Shown here: positions 8,122 to 16,920 of the stretch, piece after piece
Numbering within the stretch: position 1 is the first letter of the stretch
Layout: each line of letters begins with the position of its first letter
Position numbers and translations under genes: made by a program
From: an uncultured Paraprevotella sp.
GTDB lineage: Bacteria; Bacteroidota; Bacteroidia; Bacteroidales; Bacteroidaceae
DNA: 64,000 nucleotides
NCBI GenBank assembly: GCA_944321525.1
Contig: CALULQ010000012.1
Coordinates: 1 to 64,000, forward strand
Reading direction: 5' to 3'
Notes under the pieces: model-generated
Seen by the model: the letters and a program-made list of their open reading frames with translations, nothing else
Database searches by the model: none
What the model was told of the DNA's origin: nothing

Positions 8122-9447
8122 TCATTCCCATACGAGCCAGTCCACTTCCACGCTTTCTCCGTCGGCAAGCGACACGGTGAGGTCTTTCAGTCCCGTGGGA
8201 GCTGAAGGCACGGTGGCCGACACGAGCGTCCAGTCTTCGCTGCGCGGAACGTCGAGCTCGGATGCCGTTCCGTCCGACAGCGTGATGCTGAGGCGTCCGC
8301 CGGCCGGAGCCTTCACCCGGGCTGTCACCTTGGTTGCGGCTTCGCTTCCGAAGTCGATGCGGTCGTAGGCCACGGCCGCGCCTTTTTGTGTGAAGGCCAC
8401 TTTCCAGCCTTTGAACTTGTCAGTCTCGTCCACGAAGGCAATTGCCGCTCCCGGCGTGATGCGGCTGTAGCGGTCCAGCTCTACGCGTTTGCGCGCGTCG
8501 GAGATGCCCACACCCCGTAGCGTGGCCGTCACCGGACGGATGGTGCCGTCGGGTTCGAAGAAGAGGGAGTCGATCCGCGTGGAGCGCAACTTGTCGAATT
8601 CGGGCGAGTAGTCGTTGTGGTGGTAGAACAAATACCATTGCCCTTTGTATTCCACGATGGAGTGGTGGTTGGTCCAGCAACCGGTGGGCGACTGTTCCAT
8701 GATGACGCCCTTGAACTCGTAGGGGCCCATGGGCTGGTCGCTCATGGCATAGGCCAGGGTTTCCGTCTTGTCCTGCACCCAAGGGAAGGTGAGGTAGTAT
8801 TTCCCTTGCCGCTCGAAAGCGAAGGGCCCTTCCTTGAAGCCCTGCGGGAGGCCTTCCACCGTTTGCGGCTCCGAGGCCAGCTCCGTCAGGTTGTCTTTCA
8901 GCCGGGCCATCCTCAGGCCGCCGCCCGCCCAGAAGATGTAGGCCTGGCCTTCGGTGTCGAACAAGATGCAAGGGTCGATGCCGTTCACGCCCTCGATGGG
9001 CTGTTCCAAGGGAGTGAAGGGGCCTTCGGGATGCTGGCTGGTGGCCACGCCGACGGCGAATCCCCGCCGGCCCTCGCCTTTGGGCGTGGAGGGGAAGTAG
9101 AAGTAATACGTGCCGTCCTTGTACACGCAGTCGGGCGCCCACATGGAGTAGGAGTCGGGCTGCACCCACGGCACGTCGTTCTGGTCGACGATGACGCCAT
9201 GGTCGGTCCACTCCGTCAGGTCGTCGGACGAGAATACATGGTAGTCGCCCATGCAGAACCATTGTTTCAGCCGTTCCACGGGACTGGGAATGTCATGCGA
9301 AGGATAGAGGTACATTTTGCCGTTGAACACGCGGGCCGTGGGGTCGGCCGTGAACTGGTCGCGGATGACGGGGTTTTGCGCTCCGCCGATGGCGGGAAGC
9401 GCCAGGCTGATGGCCAAGGTTAACCAATGATGAGTTTTCATGTGCAT
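8122..9447 (-). CDS. Secreted glycoside hydrolase family 43 with C-terminal carbohydrate-binding region
   Basis: A 441-residue protein with a signal peptide (TLAISLALPAIGGA) and a five-bladed propeller typical of GH43. Likely catalytic residues are Asp35 in FTADPT (base), Asp158 in GIDPC (pKa modulator) and Glu206 in FKEGPF (acid). Residues 320-441 form a beta-sandwich resembling CBM6 (GWKVAFTQKGAAVAYDRIDFG, DLTVSLADGESVEVDWLVWE). GH43 enzymes are inverting arabinofuranosidases, xylosidases or galactanases; this subfamily cannot be assigned by eye. Met at 9441 is an alternative start. It follows the SLC13 transporter on the same strand with a 54-bp gap. Confidence 0.88.
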   Translation of the reverse strand: MHMKTHHWLTLAISLALPAIGGAQNPVIRDQFTADPTARVFNGKMYLYPSHDIPSPVERLKQWFCMGDYHVFSSDDLTEWTDHGVIVDQNDVPWVQPDSYSMWAPDCVYKDGTYYFYFPSTPKGEGRRGFAVGVATSQHPEGPFTPLEQPIEGVNGIDPCILFDTEGQAYIFWAGGGLRMARLKDNLTELASEPQTVEGLPQGFKEGPFAFERQGKYYLTFPWVQDKTETLAYAMSDQPMGPYEFKGVIMEQSPTGCWTNHHSIVEYKGQWYLFYHHNDYSPEFDKLRSTRIDSLFFEPDGTIRPVTATLRGVGISDARKRVELDRYSRITPGAAIAFVDETDKFKGWKVAFTQKGAAVAYDRIDFGSEAATKVTARVKAPAGGRLSITLSDGTASELDVPRSEDWTLVSATVPSAPTGLKDLTVSLADGESVEVDWLVWE

Positions 9448-9501
9448 AAAGTATCAGTTTTTGATGAATAGGATATATGTGGCGTGGCTTGTCTGCCCCG
9501 C

Positions 9502-11376
9502 TCAGGCCCCGAAGGGGAAGAGGAGCGGGAGCACGAACACCATGATGATTCCCATGATGATTTGCAGCGGAAGGCCCACCTTCACGTAGTCCATGAACGT
9601 GTATTGCCCGGCGGGCATGACCAGCGCGTTGGGCGGCGTGGAGAAGGGCGAGGCGAAGCACATGCTGGCGCCGACGGTCACGGCGAAAAGGAACGGAACG
9701 GGACTGACACCGATCTGCTGGGCGCTGTGCAGGGCTATGGGGGCCAGCAGCACGGCTGTGGCCGTGTTGCTGATGAACATCGTCAGCAGCGAGGTGGTGA
9801 AGTAGATGCCCGCCATCAGCGCCAGCGGCCCGTAGGCGCCCAGGCCGGCCACGAGGCTGCGCGAGATGTATTCGGCCCCGCCAGTCTTTTCCAACGCGAG
9901 CGACATGGGGAGCATGGCGGCAATGAGCACCACGCTCTCCCAGTTGATGGTCTTGTAGGCTGCTTCCACGTTGCGGAAACACCCGGTGAGCACCATCAGC
10001 AGGCCGGCTATCATGACGGCCGTGACCGGCGCGACGGGGATGAAGTCGAACACCATCATGGCCACCATGAGCACCATGATGGCGGCGGCCAGCGGGGCTT
10101 TGTAGTCCAGCGTCACCTTGGCCGCCTCGCTGAGCGGTTCGCCCAGCACCACCCAGTCTTCTTCCTCGCGCCCCATCCGTGAGATGTCGTTCCACGTGCC
10201 TTGGACGAGCAACACGTCGCCCGCGTGGGTGGCCACGTTGCCCAAGTCCTGCAGCAGGTATTCTTTCTTGCGTCGTATGCCCAGCACGTTCACGTTGAAT
10301 TTGTCGCGGAAGCCGATTTCCTTGATGCTGCGGTTCACAATGCGCGAAGCGGGCATGAGCAGGATTTCCGCTATGCCGATGTCGTAGAAGTCCAGCGTCT
10401 GTCCGTCGCGGGTTTCCTCGGAAGCATGATTGTCCAGCAGTTCCAGCCGGTAGTCGCGGGCCAAGGTGTCGACTTGATTGAAGTCGCCCTTGACGTACAG
10501 GATGTCGTCTGCCTGCAGGAGAGTGTCCGGTTCGGCCGGTTTTTGCGTGATGGTTTTCAGGAATCGGTGCTGTGAGGTTTCCCCGCGCCTTATCTCGAGC
10601 ACGTTCAGCCCGTAGCGCCTGCGGAGGTCGGCTTCCACTATGGTCTTGCCTCTCAGGGGCGAGCGGGCAGGAATCTTCAGGCGGAAGAGATTGTCGGACA
10701 GGCCGTATTCCTTGACCAGCGCTTTGAGCGATTTGCCATGTGGCGCTCCGGCAACTTCTTCCTTGCCGCGGCGGGAGAGGAAGGCTTTGCTGAGCGGCAG
10801 GAGCACGAGGGTGCCCACGGCCACGCAGACGAGACCCACGGGGAGGAAAGAAAAAAAGGAGAGAGAGGAATAGCCGGCTTCGGTCAACGTGTTTTGGATG
10901 ACAAGGTTGGGCGGAGTGCCGATGAGGGTCATCATGCCGCCCATGCTGCTGGCGAAAGCCAAGGGCATGAGCAGGCGGCTGGCGTTCATGCGGGGATGGG
11001 AGGCCGCCATGCTTACCACGATAGGGAGCATGAGGGCCACCGTGCCGGTGTTGCTCACGAAGGCGCCGATGGCTGACGTTGCAAACATAATGAGCAGGAA
11101 CAGGCGCAACTCGCTGTCGCCCGCCAATTTCAGGAGGCGGGAGCTAATCATCTTGGCCAGTCCCGTCTGGAATATGGCTCCGCCCACCACGAAGAGGCCT
11201 ATCATCATGACGACCACGGAACTGGAGAATCCCGAAAGGGCTTCTTCGGGGGTGAGGATATGGAACACCAGCAGGGCGACGAGGGCGCATAAGGCTACGA
11301 TGTCGGAGCGGAGCTTTCCGCTGACAAAAAAGATGGCGGCCAGGACGAGGATGCAGATGGTGGTCAGCATGGGCAT
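9502..11376 (-). CDS. SLC13/DASS-family anion transporter with two RCK_C domains
   Basis: A 624-residue inner-membrane transporter. N-terminal membrane segments (1-200) include SNTGTVALMLPIVVS and GTPPNLVIQ, the SNT and TPPN signatures of divalent-anion/sodium symporters. A cytoplasmic middle (about 205-395) carries two TrkA_C/RCK_C folds (IPARSPLRGKTIVEADLRRR, ILLMPASRIVNRSIKEIGFR). A second membrane half follows (410-624), with SNTATAVLLAPIAL and FASPFSTPPNALVMPAGQYT. Proteins of this build carry sulfate, phosphate or dicarboxylates; the substrate is not predictable. A TAACTTTG minus-7 box sits at 11411-11418 on this strand. The GH43 gene follows, so co-transcription is possible. Confidence 0.87.
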   Translation of the reverse strand: MPMLTTICILVLAAIFFVSGKLRSDIVALCALVALLVFHILTPEEALSGFSSSVVVMMIGLFVVGGAIFQTGLAKMISSRLLKLAGDSELRLFLLIMFATSAIGAFVSNTGTVALMLPIVVSMAASHPRMNASRLLMPLAFASSMGGMMTLIGTPPNLVIQNTLTEAGYSSLSFFSFLPVGLVCVAVGTLVLLPLSKAFLSRRGKEEVAGAPHGKSLKALVKEYGLSDNLFRLKIPARSPLRGKTIVEADLRRRYGLNVLEIRRGETSQHRFLKTITQKPAEPDTLLQADDILYVKGDFNQVDTLARDYRLELLDNHASEETRDGQTLDFYDIGIAEILLMPASRIVNRSIKEIGFRDKFNVNVLGIRRKKEYLLQDLGNVATHAGDVLLVQGTWNDISRMGREEEDWVVLGEPLSEAAKVTLDYKAPLAAAIMVLMVAMMVFDFIPVAPVTAVMIAGLLMVLTGCFRNVEAAYKTINWESVVLIAAMLPMSLALEKTGGAEYISRSLVAGLGAYGPLALMAGIYFTTSLLTMFISNTATAVLLAPIALHSAQQIGVSPVPFLFAVTVGASMCFASPFSTPPNALVMPAGQYTFMDYVKVGLPLQIIMGIIMVFVLPLLFPFGA

Positions 11377-11594
11377 TTGTTTTGTGGTTTTCTAATGATG
11401 GCGTATAGGACAAAGTTACGAGATTTATCCGTTCGCCCGGCCCGTCGCGGCCTTTTTTTATGTATTCTTTAGAGATGAGGAAACAAGCGGTGTCCGCAAG
11501 GCCGGGGCTGTGATGAAATGACAACGTGGTGGGCATGGCTGACGGGGGAATGGAGGTGGATGCCGCAGGAAACCGCATAGGCGATGTCGGGGCG

Positions 11595-12348
11595 CAGTAG
11601 AAAATCAGTGGAGAGCTGCAACAACACCCGTGTCGGATTGTCACAAAAGCACGGAATTTCCTGTCAGAAAGAAAGGCTTTCCTTTCGCTTCCGTGTTTCA
11701 ATGACAGGACGGACCGCCGCAAACAGAGGCCGAACTGTTAAAACGCGGGTGGAGAAACTGTTCGTATGGAGCATTTCTCCGCCTCGGCGGTCGTTTTTCC
11801 GCGGAAAAAACAGAATCGCTTTCCGCAAAGAAATGAGCCGCCTTCCGCAAAGGCGAAACTTTTTTGCCGCAAGGCACTCCCTGCGGGTGCAGAAAGAGGG
11901 GAAAAACAGGGCTTCGGAGGGCTTTTCCCGCTCTGGATGGAGTCCGTCCGCGTGCAAACTCTGTTTGTCCTTTTGCAGGCCATTCCCCTTGCGGGGCTGA
12001 CGCGAGGAGCGGGCTCTGGCCGCACGGCGTTCCGTGGCGGGCGGCAAAATGTCGCGGAAACCGGCTTTCGGCTTTCATCCTGCATATCCTTGGGCGCGCG
12101 AGGTTCGCGTATTTCCGTCCTGTTCCCGTCCCGCACCCGTCTGCGCGGTTCTCGCAGAGGCTGTTTTGACGTTTTGACGTTTTGACACAATGGCATTGGG
12201 GACTTGTTGCCGTCCGCAGGCCTTTTGGCACTTTCGCGACAGGAGTCGGCCTGCCTCATCGAAACATGCAAGGGAATTCCCGAGGGCCGTCTTTTTTCCC
12301 ATCCCGGAATCGCTGAGATATATGGCTGTTCCCACTGAATTTCTCCTG
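11595..12348. mobile_element. MITE-like non-coding element, copy 1
   Basis: A 754-bp block bounded by inverted ends CAGTAGAAAATCAGTGG and CCCACTGAATTTCTCCTG. It matches the reverse complement of 17766-18513 along its whole length, at roughly 85-88% identity by eye. It carries GTTTTGAC three times in tandem (12162-12186). Several frames on both strands are open, but the copies diverge about equally in all of them, so I do not call a gene. It fills the 1.1-kb space between the SLC13 and Spy-like genes. No transposase is encoded and I see no clear target duplication. Confidence 0.75.
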
Positions 12349-12412
12349 AGCTGATTTCGGCCCAAGGTAGTGGCGCTGCGTGCAATTCGTCAGGATGGCA
12401 TAAGGGGAAAAA

Positions 12413-12456
12413 TTTAGGCAGTCTTTTGTCCCGAGAACGGGAAAAAACTGCCTAAA
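12413..12456 (-). terminator. Strong intrinsic terminator of the Spy-like gene
   Basis: TTTAGGCAGT (12413-12422) pairs with ACTGCCTAAA (12447-12456), and inside it TTTT/AAAA and TCCCG/CGGGA extend the stem to about 19 bp. On the minus strand the hairpin is followed by TTTTT. It lies 34 bp after the stop of the Spy-like gene. Confidence 0.8.
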
Positions 12457-12489
12457 CTGATGAAAAAACTAACCTATTTGCTATGCTGC

Positions 12490-12957
12490 TTATTTCCTTT
12501 TCGGTTGGCTGGGGCGCTTGCTGAAGTTGCGGAGCAGTCCGCGGTGGAACTTGTCTTCGGCGAGAATGGCCGCATGCACTTTCTTGGCGGGGATGGCCTT
12601 GCACATTTTTTTGTAGTATGTGTCTTCCAGTTCGGCCGATTCGATTCTCAGCGAGTTGATTTCCTTAATCACGTTGTAGTAGTCTTTGTCCGTCGCGTTG
12701 GCGGGAAGGCTTCTTTTCTTCAGGTTCTGGATTTGCCAGTTGATGCCCCGCTGCTTGTCGTGCAGTTCGTGGAAGATAGGGAAGAAGGCCGTGGCTTCTG
12801 TGGGCGAGAGGCAGGCCTCGCGCACGATGAAGCTTTCGAGCCTCTTGACAAAGTCCTGAGGCGAGAACGGTCTCCGGCCGCCTTGTTGCTGGGCGTGGAG
12901 CGGTGCGCCACAGAGGGCGACGAGCAGGCCCAAGAGGATGATGGCTTTTCTTTTCAT
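12490..12957 (-). CDS. Periplasmic Spy/CpxP-like helical protein
   Basis: A 155-residue protein with a signal peptide (residues 1-22, ILLGLLVALCGAPLHA). The mature part is mostly helical and charged (FVKRLESFIVREACLSPTEATAFFPIFHELHDKQ) and ends in a basic tail RPSQPKRK. Such proteins often sit beside ECF sigma/anti-sigma pairs in Bacteroidetes and resemble Spy/CpxP periplasmic chaperone-sensors in size and composition, though I see no LTxxQ repeats. It is last in the run sigma, membrane partner, helical protein, suggesting an envelope-stress role; this is inference from context. Confidence 0.65.
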   Translation of the reverse strand: MKRKAIILLGLLVALCGAPLHAQQQGGRRPFSPQDFVKRLESFIVREACLSPTEATAFFPIFHELHDKQRGINWQIQNLKKRSLPANATDKDYYNVIKEINSLRIESAELEDTYYKKMCKAIPAKKVHAAILAEDKFHRGLLRNFSKRPSQPKRK

Positions 12958-12980
12958 GAGATTCTTCTGTCTTTGTTGGG

Positions 12981-13352
12981 TTAGTAAGCGTCTGTGAGAT
13001 AAAGGGCTATCTCATGGTTGCTGACCATGGCGAAGTCGAGCATGTCGTCCATGTATACTTTTTCGGATGTGGCGTCCGTAGCTTGATAGGCCGTGTGGCT
13101 TTCGTGGGCCGAATGCGCGATGCGCAGGTAGTACGTGCCGAGAAATGCCATGCTGCAGATGGCGGCTGCCGCGGCATAGCGCGCCATGCGCCAATACCGT
13201 GTGCGGCGCAAGGGAATGGCCGGGGCGGGCCTTGCATCCTTTTCGGGCAGTTGGCTCATCAGCTGGGCGGTGAACTGCTCGAAGTAGCCTTCCGGCACTT
13301 TGAAGGGGTTGCCGGTTCCGCATTTGTTCCTGATGAAATCTTCTTCTTTCAT
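12981..13352 (-). CDS. Putative anti-sigma membrane protein
   Basis: A 123-residue protein with a soluble N-terminus (MKEEDFIRNKCGTGNPFKVP, then EGYFEQFTAQLMSQLPEKD), one membrane helix at about residues 57-76 (YAAAAAICSMAFLGTYYL) and a short periplasmic tail. The NPFKVPEGYFEQF motif recurs in small membrane proteins encoded next to Bacteroidetes ECF sigma factors. It starts 48 bp after the sigma gene. The likely role is to hold the sigma factor at the inner membrane; no zinc-binding HxxxCxxC motif is visible, so it is not a classical ZAS anti-sigma. Confidence 0.65.
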   Translation of the reverse strand: MKEEDFIRNKCGTGNPFKVPEGYFEQFTAQLMSQLPEKDARPAPAIPLRRTRYWRMARYAAAAAICSMAFLGTYYLRIAHSAHESHTAYQATDATSEKVYMDDMLDFAMVSNHEIALYLTDAY

Positions 13353-13400
13353 AATGGCATCCTTTTCTTTAATTGTAAGATGGGTGGGGATTTAAAAGGT

Positions 13401-13976
13401 TTAATCTCGCGAATTAAAAAAATCGCATATTTTTCTGACTGCGTGGTGGTAGGAGGCTTTGAGCGCGCCCACGCTGGTGTCCAGCACCTGGCTCATGTCT
13501 TCATATTTCATTTCTTCGTAGTATTTGAGTTGGAACACCAGGCGCTGCTTCTCGGGCAGGCTGGCGATGGCTTGCTGCAGGAGAAGTTCGGTTTCGTCGC
13601 CGTCGAAGTATTCGTCGGCTGTCAGTTGGGCGGCGAGGGCCGAAGGTGCGTCTTCCAGCGGAGTGATGTCCTTCCGGCGTTGCAGGAAGTTGAGGGTTTC
13701 GTTGGTGGCGATGCGGTAGAGCCACGAACTGAGGCGGGCGTCGCCGCGGAATGTGTCCAGGTTGTTCCAGGCTTTGATGAAGGTATTCTGCAAAATGTCG
13801 TTGGTGTCGTCGTGGTCATAGACCATGCGCCGGATTTGCCTGTACAGTTGCGGACCGTACAGGTTGACTAATTCCTCAAACGCTTGGCGTTGTTGCTCCG
13901 GTTGGTTCAGCCGGAGCATGAGCGAGTTTTCCTCGGTGGACTTCATTTCGGCGCGTTCGTTTTGTGGGTTGGACAA
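13401..13976 (-). CDS. ECF-type RNA polymerase sigma factor
   Basis: A 191-residue sigma-70 family protein with only regions 2 and 4. Region 2 is at about residues 28-95 (FEELVNLYGPQLYRQIRRMV, TNDILQNTFIKAWNNLDTF, LSSWLYRIATNETLNFLQRR). Region 4 is at about 130-185 (IASLPEKQRLVFQLKYYEEM, KYEDMSQVLDTSVGALKASY). It would direct polymerase to a small envelope-stress regulon. It is followed by its presumed membrane anti-sigma and a Spy-like protein. Met11 (13946) is an alternative start. The L,D-transpeptidase gene lies 17 bp upstream, so the units may be transcribed together. Confidence 0.9.
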   Translation of the reverse strand: MSNPQNERAEMKSTEENSLMLRLNQPEQQRQAFEELVNLYGPQLYRQIRRMVYDHDDTNDILQNTFIKAWNNLDTFRGDARLSSWLYRIATNETLNFLQRRKDITPLEDAPSALAAQLTADEYFDGDETELLLQQAIASLPEKQRLVFQLKYYEEMKYEDMSQVLDTSVGALKASYHHAVRKICDFFNSRD

Positions 13977-13993
13977 GCGGGGAATGGAATGGT

Positions 13994-15526
13994 TTAAATC
14001 CCTTCGAGCTTTTTAACCAATAGTTCGTCGTATCCGTAGGGGTCCGGGAATTCGTCCCATCCACCGGTCTTGCGTGGATAGATGGTATAGTATTCGATGA
14101 AGAGCGGTACGGGAGGTTCGAAACTTTGCATTCCGGACTCAATGCGCGGTTCGCCTTCTTCCGTGTCGGGTGGCGCGGGTTGGCCGTCGCGGGACAGGCC
14201 GATGGCCGTTTCCAGTTTCTCGACAATGCGTTCGTCGGGGGCTGGTAGTAAGAAGATGGCCAGTTCCAACGGCTTTTCCACTCGCACGCAACCGTGGCTG
14301 ATGGCTCTGTTCTTGCGCTTGAAAGCCTGCTTGTTGTTGGTGTCGTGGAGAAAGATGGAGAAGTTGTTGCGGAAGCGGAAAATGAGACGACCGAGGGAGT
14401 TCCCGTCCCCGTTGTCCTGCCTCACTTTGTAGTTTCCGCTGGCTAGCATGGCCGCTGTAACGTCGGCGGGTGGCATCTCTTCTCCGCTCTCCTTGTCGAA
14501 GATGCGGTAGTGATTACGCTCGAAATAGTCCACGTCTCCGGCGTGTCGCGGGGCTATTTCTTTTTTGATAATGCTGTAGGGGACGTTCCAATAGGGGTTC
14601 AGGTCCGCGCGCTCAATCCGGCTGTGTAGCATGGGGGTCTTGTGTTGTTTGCTGCCGATGCAGATTTTCATGTCCAGTGCGGTGTGCCCGTCCTCGTCGG
14701 TAGCCTGCAGGGTGGCGGCGGCCAGGTTGACCCACACGTGCTTGCCCTCGGGCTGTGGCGTCCGCCAGCGGCTCCGTTCTATGTTGGCGGCAATTTTGCG
14801 TAGGGAAGTCTGGTCGTTGGCTTGGCGGTATGTTTCTTCCATTTTCAGGTATAGCGGGCTTTGGGGCTGTATGTCGAGCAAAAAGTCCCCCAATCTGTCG
14901 TCCTGCAGGGCGGAAAGAGCGCGTTGGACGAATTCCTCGTCTGCATTTTCCGTTTCGATGTCATAGAGTTGCACGAAAGGTGCGTTTTTCGTGGTGTCGG
15001 ATTTTTCTAAACGGTTGAATAGCATGGAGGGGCGGATATAGCCGAAGCGTTGGCCGCAGGCATAGCGCAGGTAGGTTTGCGTGAGAAGGAATTCAGCACG
15101 CCCGAACACCGTGTTGATGTCGTTCCGGTCGTCAAAAGCCAGTTGACGGATGCGTTGCAGGCAGTCTTGGATTTCGGATATATGGAATGCTGTTTCTGAA
15201 AGCCCTGTGGCAGGATGGTTGCGGAGGTAGGCCAGCAAAGTGTCTGCCCGTTCGTCGACGCCAGAACGAGTGATCCAAAGGAAAGGAGCATTGTCGGCAT
15301 AGTAACGTCGGGCGTAGGAGTCGGCATACATTTGGGATGGCATCAACCGGAGCGAATGGATTTCTTCCCGGATTTTACGGCTATAGAGGCTGTATTCTTC
15401 AGCGTTCCATTCCGCGAGGTCTTCGCTTTGTATACGGGTGTTTGTGTTTTCCTTCTTTTCGTGACATGCAGACAACACTCCCGCAATGAGCACGGAAAGA
15501 AGGACGGAAAGGCGGAAGATTTTCAT
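13994..15526 (-). CDS. L,D-transpeptidase of the YcbB/LdtD type
   Basis: A 510-residue lipoprotein-like enzyme. The N-terminus MKIFRLSVLLSVLIAGVLSA ends in a Cys, a good lipobox (VLSAC), which decided the start at 15526 over the longer frame. A scaffold domain (about 40-260) precedes the YkuD catalytic domain, whose signature AISHGCVRVEKPLELA contains the Cys nucleophile and its His/Arg partners. These enzymes make 3-3 crosslinks in peptidoglycan or attach proteins to it, facing the periplasm. The gene begins 8 bp after the CTD-like protein gene and probably shares its promoter. Confidence 0.88.
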   Translation of the reverse strand: MKIFRLSVLLSVLIAGVLSACHEKKENTNTRIQSEDLAEWNAEEYSLYSRKIREEIHSLRLMPSQMYADSYARRYYADNAPFLWITRSGVDERADTLLAYLRNHPATGLSETAFHISEIQDCLQRIRQLAFDDRNDINTVFGRAEFLLTQTYLRYACGQRFGYIRPSMLFNRLEKSDTTKNAPFVQLYDIETENADEEFVQRALSALQDDRLGDFLLDIQPQSPLYLKMEETYRQANDQTSLRKIAANIERSRWRTPQPEGKHVWVNLAAATLQATDEDGHTALDMKICIGSKQHKTPMLHSRIERADLNPYWNVPYSIIKKEIAPRHAGDVDYFERNHYRIFDKESGEEMPPADVTAAMLASGNYKVRQDNGDGNSLGRLIFRFRNNFSIFLHDTNNKQAFKRKNRAISHGCVRVEKPLELAIFLLPAPDERIVEKLETAIGLSRDGQPAPPDTEEGEPRIESGMQSFEPPVPLFIEYYTIYPRKTGGWDEFPDPYGYDELLVKKLEGI

Positions 15527-15534
15527 TGCATGGG

Positions 15535-15840
15535 TCAGCGGATGGATATCTTGCGCACGACCTTGTTGACTTTGAGGATGTAGCAACCTTTTTTGAGGGA
15601 TAAGTTTATCGTTTGTTCATTATCATCAATGGTGATGGTGGCCACTTTGGCGCCTGTCAGCGAGAAGACTTCCAAGGGGCTTCCATTGGCGTTGTAGACA
15701 ATCACCTTGGAGCCTTTGACCACAATGGACGTGGCCGCAAGTTCCGTCTTGGGCCCCTCTTTTTCTTCTTGCGGCTGGCTCATTCCCGGAATGCTCAGGA
15801 AGCAGGCCACCAATAATAAAAGAATTGTTCTTTTGTCCAT
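15535..15840 (-). CDS. Small secreted protein consisting mainly of a T9SS-CTD-like domain
   Basis: A 101-residue exported protein: signal peptide at residues 1-21 (ILLLLVACFLSIPGMS), an acidic spacer, then one beta-rich domain (about 38-101). Its pattern VIVYNANGSPLEVFSLTGAK and LKKGCYILKVNKVVRKISI matches the C-terminal sorting domains of type IX secretion cargo in Bacteroidetes. Such domains usually end a large cargo protein; here almost nothing precedes it. It may be a remnant, a small secreted protein in its own right, or a related non-sorting fold. It is first in the operon with the L,D-transpeptidase. Confidence 0.7.
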   Translation of the reverse strand: MDKRTILLLLVACFLSIPGMSQPQEEKEGPKTELAATSIVVKGSKVIVYNANGSPLEVFSLTGAKVATITIDDNEQTINLSLKKGCYILKVNKVVRKISIR

Positions 15841-15865
15841 TTCTTGCCTTCTTGTTTCTATCAGG

Positions 15866-15897
15866 CAAATGTAGGTAAACTTAACGGTAAAAGCAAA
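15866..15897 (-). promoter_or_regulatory. Promoter of the CTD-like protein / L,D-transpeptidase operon
   Basis: On the minus strand TTTG (15894-15897) and TACATTTG (15866-15873) are separated by exactly 20 bp. This is a full match to the Bacteroidetes minus-33/minus-7 consensus. The first gene starts 25 bp beyond the minus-7 box. Confidence 0.8.
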
Positions 15898-15929
15898 TTT
15901 TATTGTGCAAAAGATGTGATTTTCCCACG

Positions 15930-16844
15930 TTAAATTTTGATGGTAAGGTTTTCTTTGGCCAGAATGGTATGGGAGAATACGCTTTGTGCTTCTTCCAATA
16001 GCTGGCTCTCGTCTTCATAGCGTGCCGAGAAATGGCCGATGCAGAGCTGGCGGACTTGGCTGTCGCGGGCGAGCGTGGCGGCTTGCAGGGCAGTGGTGTG
16101 GTAGGTTTCTTTGGCCCGCGCCAAGTCTTGGTGCAGGAAGGTGGCTTCGTGGAACAGCAAGTCCACCCCTTCGAGGCAGGACCGGAGTTCCGGAAGGTAG
16201 CATGTGTCAGAACAATAGGCGAAACTGCGCGGCGGTTCGGCCGGTGTGGTCAGCCAACTGTTCGGAATGGTTTTGCCGTCTTCCGTGATCCAGTCTTTTC
16301 CGTTTTTGATGTTGTTGATTTCGTAAACGGGGATATGGTAGAAGTCAATCATGTCGCGGCGTATATGCGGCAGAGTGGGCTTTTCGCGGAAGAGGAAACC
16401 GCTGCACTCGGTGCGATGGTGCAGGGGGATGGAGTAGACCGAAACGGAACGGTCTTCGTAAATCAGGGCATGCTGCGTGGTGTCGATGGGGTAGAACTGC
16501 ACTGTGAAGTCCAGTCCTTTGCAGAAGAAATCAAGCAACTCCTGGAGCATGGGGCCGAAGGCGGCGGGGGCATGCACGAAGAAAGGCGCCGTGCGGCCCA
16601 GCAACCCGAAGGTGGAAATCAGTCCGATGAGTCCGAAGCAGTGGTCGCCGTGCAGGTGCGAGATGAAGACGTGGTTGAGGTGCGAGAATTTGAGCCGGGA
16701 GCGTCGCAGTTGGAGTTGGGCGCCCTCTCCACAATCTATCATGTAGAGCTTCTCGCGGATGTTGACGACCTGCGAAGAGGCAAAATGCCGTGTTGTGGGG
16801 AGCGCGGAGCCGCAGCCCAAGATGGTCAGTTCGAATTTCTCCAT
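15930..16844 (-). CDS. rnz: Ribonuclease Z
   Basis: A 304-residue metallo-beta-lactamase fold nuclease that cleaves the 3' trailer of tRNA precursors. The zinc-binding motif is HLHGDH in VFISHLHGDHCFGLIG; further ligands are in YCSDTCYLPE and LFHEATFLHQD, and a late His lies in LCIGHFSARY. Length matches bacterial RNase Z. The start at Met MEKFELTILGCGSALPTTRH was chosen because a 77-residue upstream extension runs through a hairpin and intron sequence and has no family resemblance. It is transcribed away from rpsA. Confidence 0.92.
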   Translation of the reverse strand: MEKFELTILGCGSALPTTRHFASSQVVNIREKLYMIDCGEGAQLQLRRSRLKFSHLNHVFISHLHGDHCFGLIGLISTFGLLGRTAPFFVHAPAAFGPMLQELLDFFCKGLDFTVQFYPIDTTQHALIYEDRSVSVYSIPLHHRTECSGFLFREKPTLPHIRRDMIDFYHIPVYEINNIKNGKDWITEDGKTIPNSWLTTPAEPPRSFAYCSDTCYLPELRSCLEGVDLLFHEATFLHQDLARAKETYHTTALQAATLARDSQVRQLCIGHFSARYEDESQLLEEAQSVFSHTILAKENLTIKI

Positions 16845-16888
16845 AGTATGAGACGTTAAAAACCTTTGTTGCAAAGGTACAAAAAAAA

Positions 16889-16920
16889 GAGCGATGGCGT
16901 TCGTCCATCGCTCTTTTTTT
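16889..16920. terminator. Bidirectional intrinsic terminator at the 5' edge of the intron
   Basis: GAGCGATGG (16889-16897) pairs with CCATCGCTC (16905-16913). Eight A precede it and seven T follow, so it can terminate on either strand. It lies directly before the group II intron, as expected for class C introns, which insert downstream of terminators. Confidence 0.8.

Noticed and set aside
11698..12385. Overlapping open frames inside MITE-like copy 1 (up to 215 residues)
   Set aside because: Equivalent frames in copy 2 diverge just as much in every register, so there is no sign of protein-level selection.
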